A DNA stretch of 37,533 nucleotides from a virus, in IMG/VR virus record IMGVR_UViG_3300044701_000610, positions 1-37,533 of that record; one strand, given 5' to 3'. The position numbers were made by a program, and so were the translations under genes. The notes beneath the pieces are model-generated. The model was given only the letters and a program-made list of their open reading frames with translations, had not been told where the DNA came from and ran no database searches. This document shows positions 37,346 to 37,533 of this stretch, piece by piece; the stretch's first letter is position 1, and every line of letters begins with the position of its first letter.

Positions 37346-37533
37346 CATGGAAACGCGCAGTCGTTGTGATTTAACTAGCAGGGGAGTCTATAACTATGCC
37401 CAAGATGGAACCACCGATGTACTTTGTATGTCGTACGCCTTTGATGAGGGCGAAGTTGTTACGTGGCAGCCCGATCAACCGTTTCCGGAATCCGTGCGCA
37501 ATCACACCGGGCGCATCTACGCGCACAATGCCG
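37326..37533 (+). CDS. DNA polymerase, 5' end, second allele (cut by window end)
   Basis: This is the start of the polymerase in the HNH-containing version. It begins MRVLWIDMETRSRCDLTSRG against MTILWIDFETRSKCDLSSRG at 97. GGAGG lies 4 bases upstream, inside the HNH gene. Codons 1-19 differ at nearly every third base, and from 37383 on the DNA is identical to 154-304 except one silent change (37406 T against 177 C). The gene continues at the left end if the molecule is circular. Confidence 0.93.
   Translation, partial: MRVLWIDMETRSRCDLTSRGVYNYAQDGTTDVLCMSYAFDEGEVVTWQPDQPFPESVRNHTGRIYAHNA
37383..37533 (+). repeat. Terminal overlap with positions 154-304
   Basis: These 151 bases match 154-304 with one difference (37406/177). 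They show that the window ends overlap, as in an assembly of a circular or circularly permuted genome. The unit would be 37229 bp for the HNH version and 36596 bp for the version without it. Confidence 0.92.

Noticed and set aside
37383-37533. True direct terminal repeat of the virion DNA
   Set aside because: The match does not begin at window position 1, and the region before it differs by an insertion. Overlap of a circular or permuted assembly with two alleles explains it better.

Overview
The window is essentially one complete genome of a short-tailed (podovirus-type) tailed phage with a P22-like virion. It is probably circular or circularly permuted. Its last 151 bases repeat positions 154-304 with one difference, and 36597-36690 is a diverged copy of 1-94. 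The host is most likely a Gram-negative bacterium, because the phage has a GH108-type endolysin, small membrane proteins beside it, and P22-type capsid, portal, tail and ejection proteins. I see no integrase, tRNA, reverse transcriptase or CRISPR array. The translation signals are ordinary Shine-Dalgarno type. The host genus cannot be read from the sequence.

Layout: (1) A rightward replication operon starts at a sigma70-like promoter near 34630. It encodes a Cas4-like DUF2800 nuclease and a 213-aa protein, passes through the circle junction, and continues with family A DNA polymerase (97-2043), primase-helicase (2091-4400) and a minimal cytosine-methyltransferase-like protein (4400-4999). (2) A leftward set of eight small genes (6967 to 5064) ends at a terminator at 5004-5023. 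It includes a GP88-like protein and two tiny membrane peptides of 29 and 19 residues. (3) A 730-bp non-coding region (6968-7697) carries eleven DnaA-box-like TGTGGACA elements, a 16-bp palindrome and three tandem 26-bp repeats. It looks like an origin or a major operator region. (4) The late operon runs rightward from 7698 to 29084: small and large terminase, portal, scaffold, P22-type coat protein, decoration-type proteins, gp4-like and gp10-like tail proteins, fibres, three ejection proteins, a tail-tip array and the lysis genes. (5) A tightly overlapping leftward operon (34601 to 29058) carries VRR-NUC, a SNF2-type helicase, a shuffled family of small modular proteins, an exported protein, an HTH protein and a zinc ribbon. 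Many genes in it overlap by ATGA.

The most unusual part is the circle junction. The window holds two versions of the region upstream of the DNA polymerase. The left end lacks a nuclease gene. The right end carries a NUMOD4/HNH homing-type nuclease (36824-37345) preceded by a three-way-junction RNA or terminator structure (36732-36812). The first 19 codons of the polymerase beside the insert are heavily recoded, and then the two copies become almost identical at a sharp boundary. This looks like a homing insertion with a co-conversion tract, caught as two alleles in one assembly.

The two divergent control regions (6968-7697 and 34602-34691) divide the genome into leftward accessory genes and rightward replication or virion genes. 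In the second region the two promoters share overlapping -35 hexamers, and the leftward transcript appears to be leaderless.
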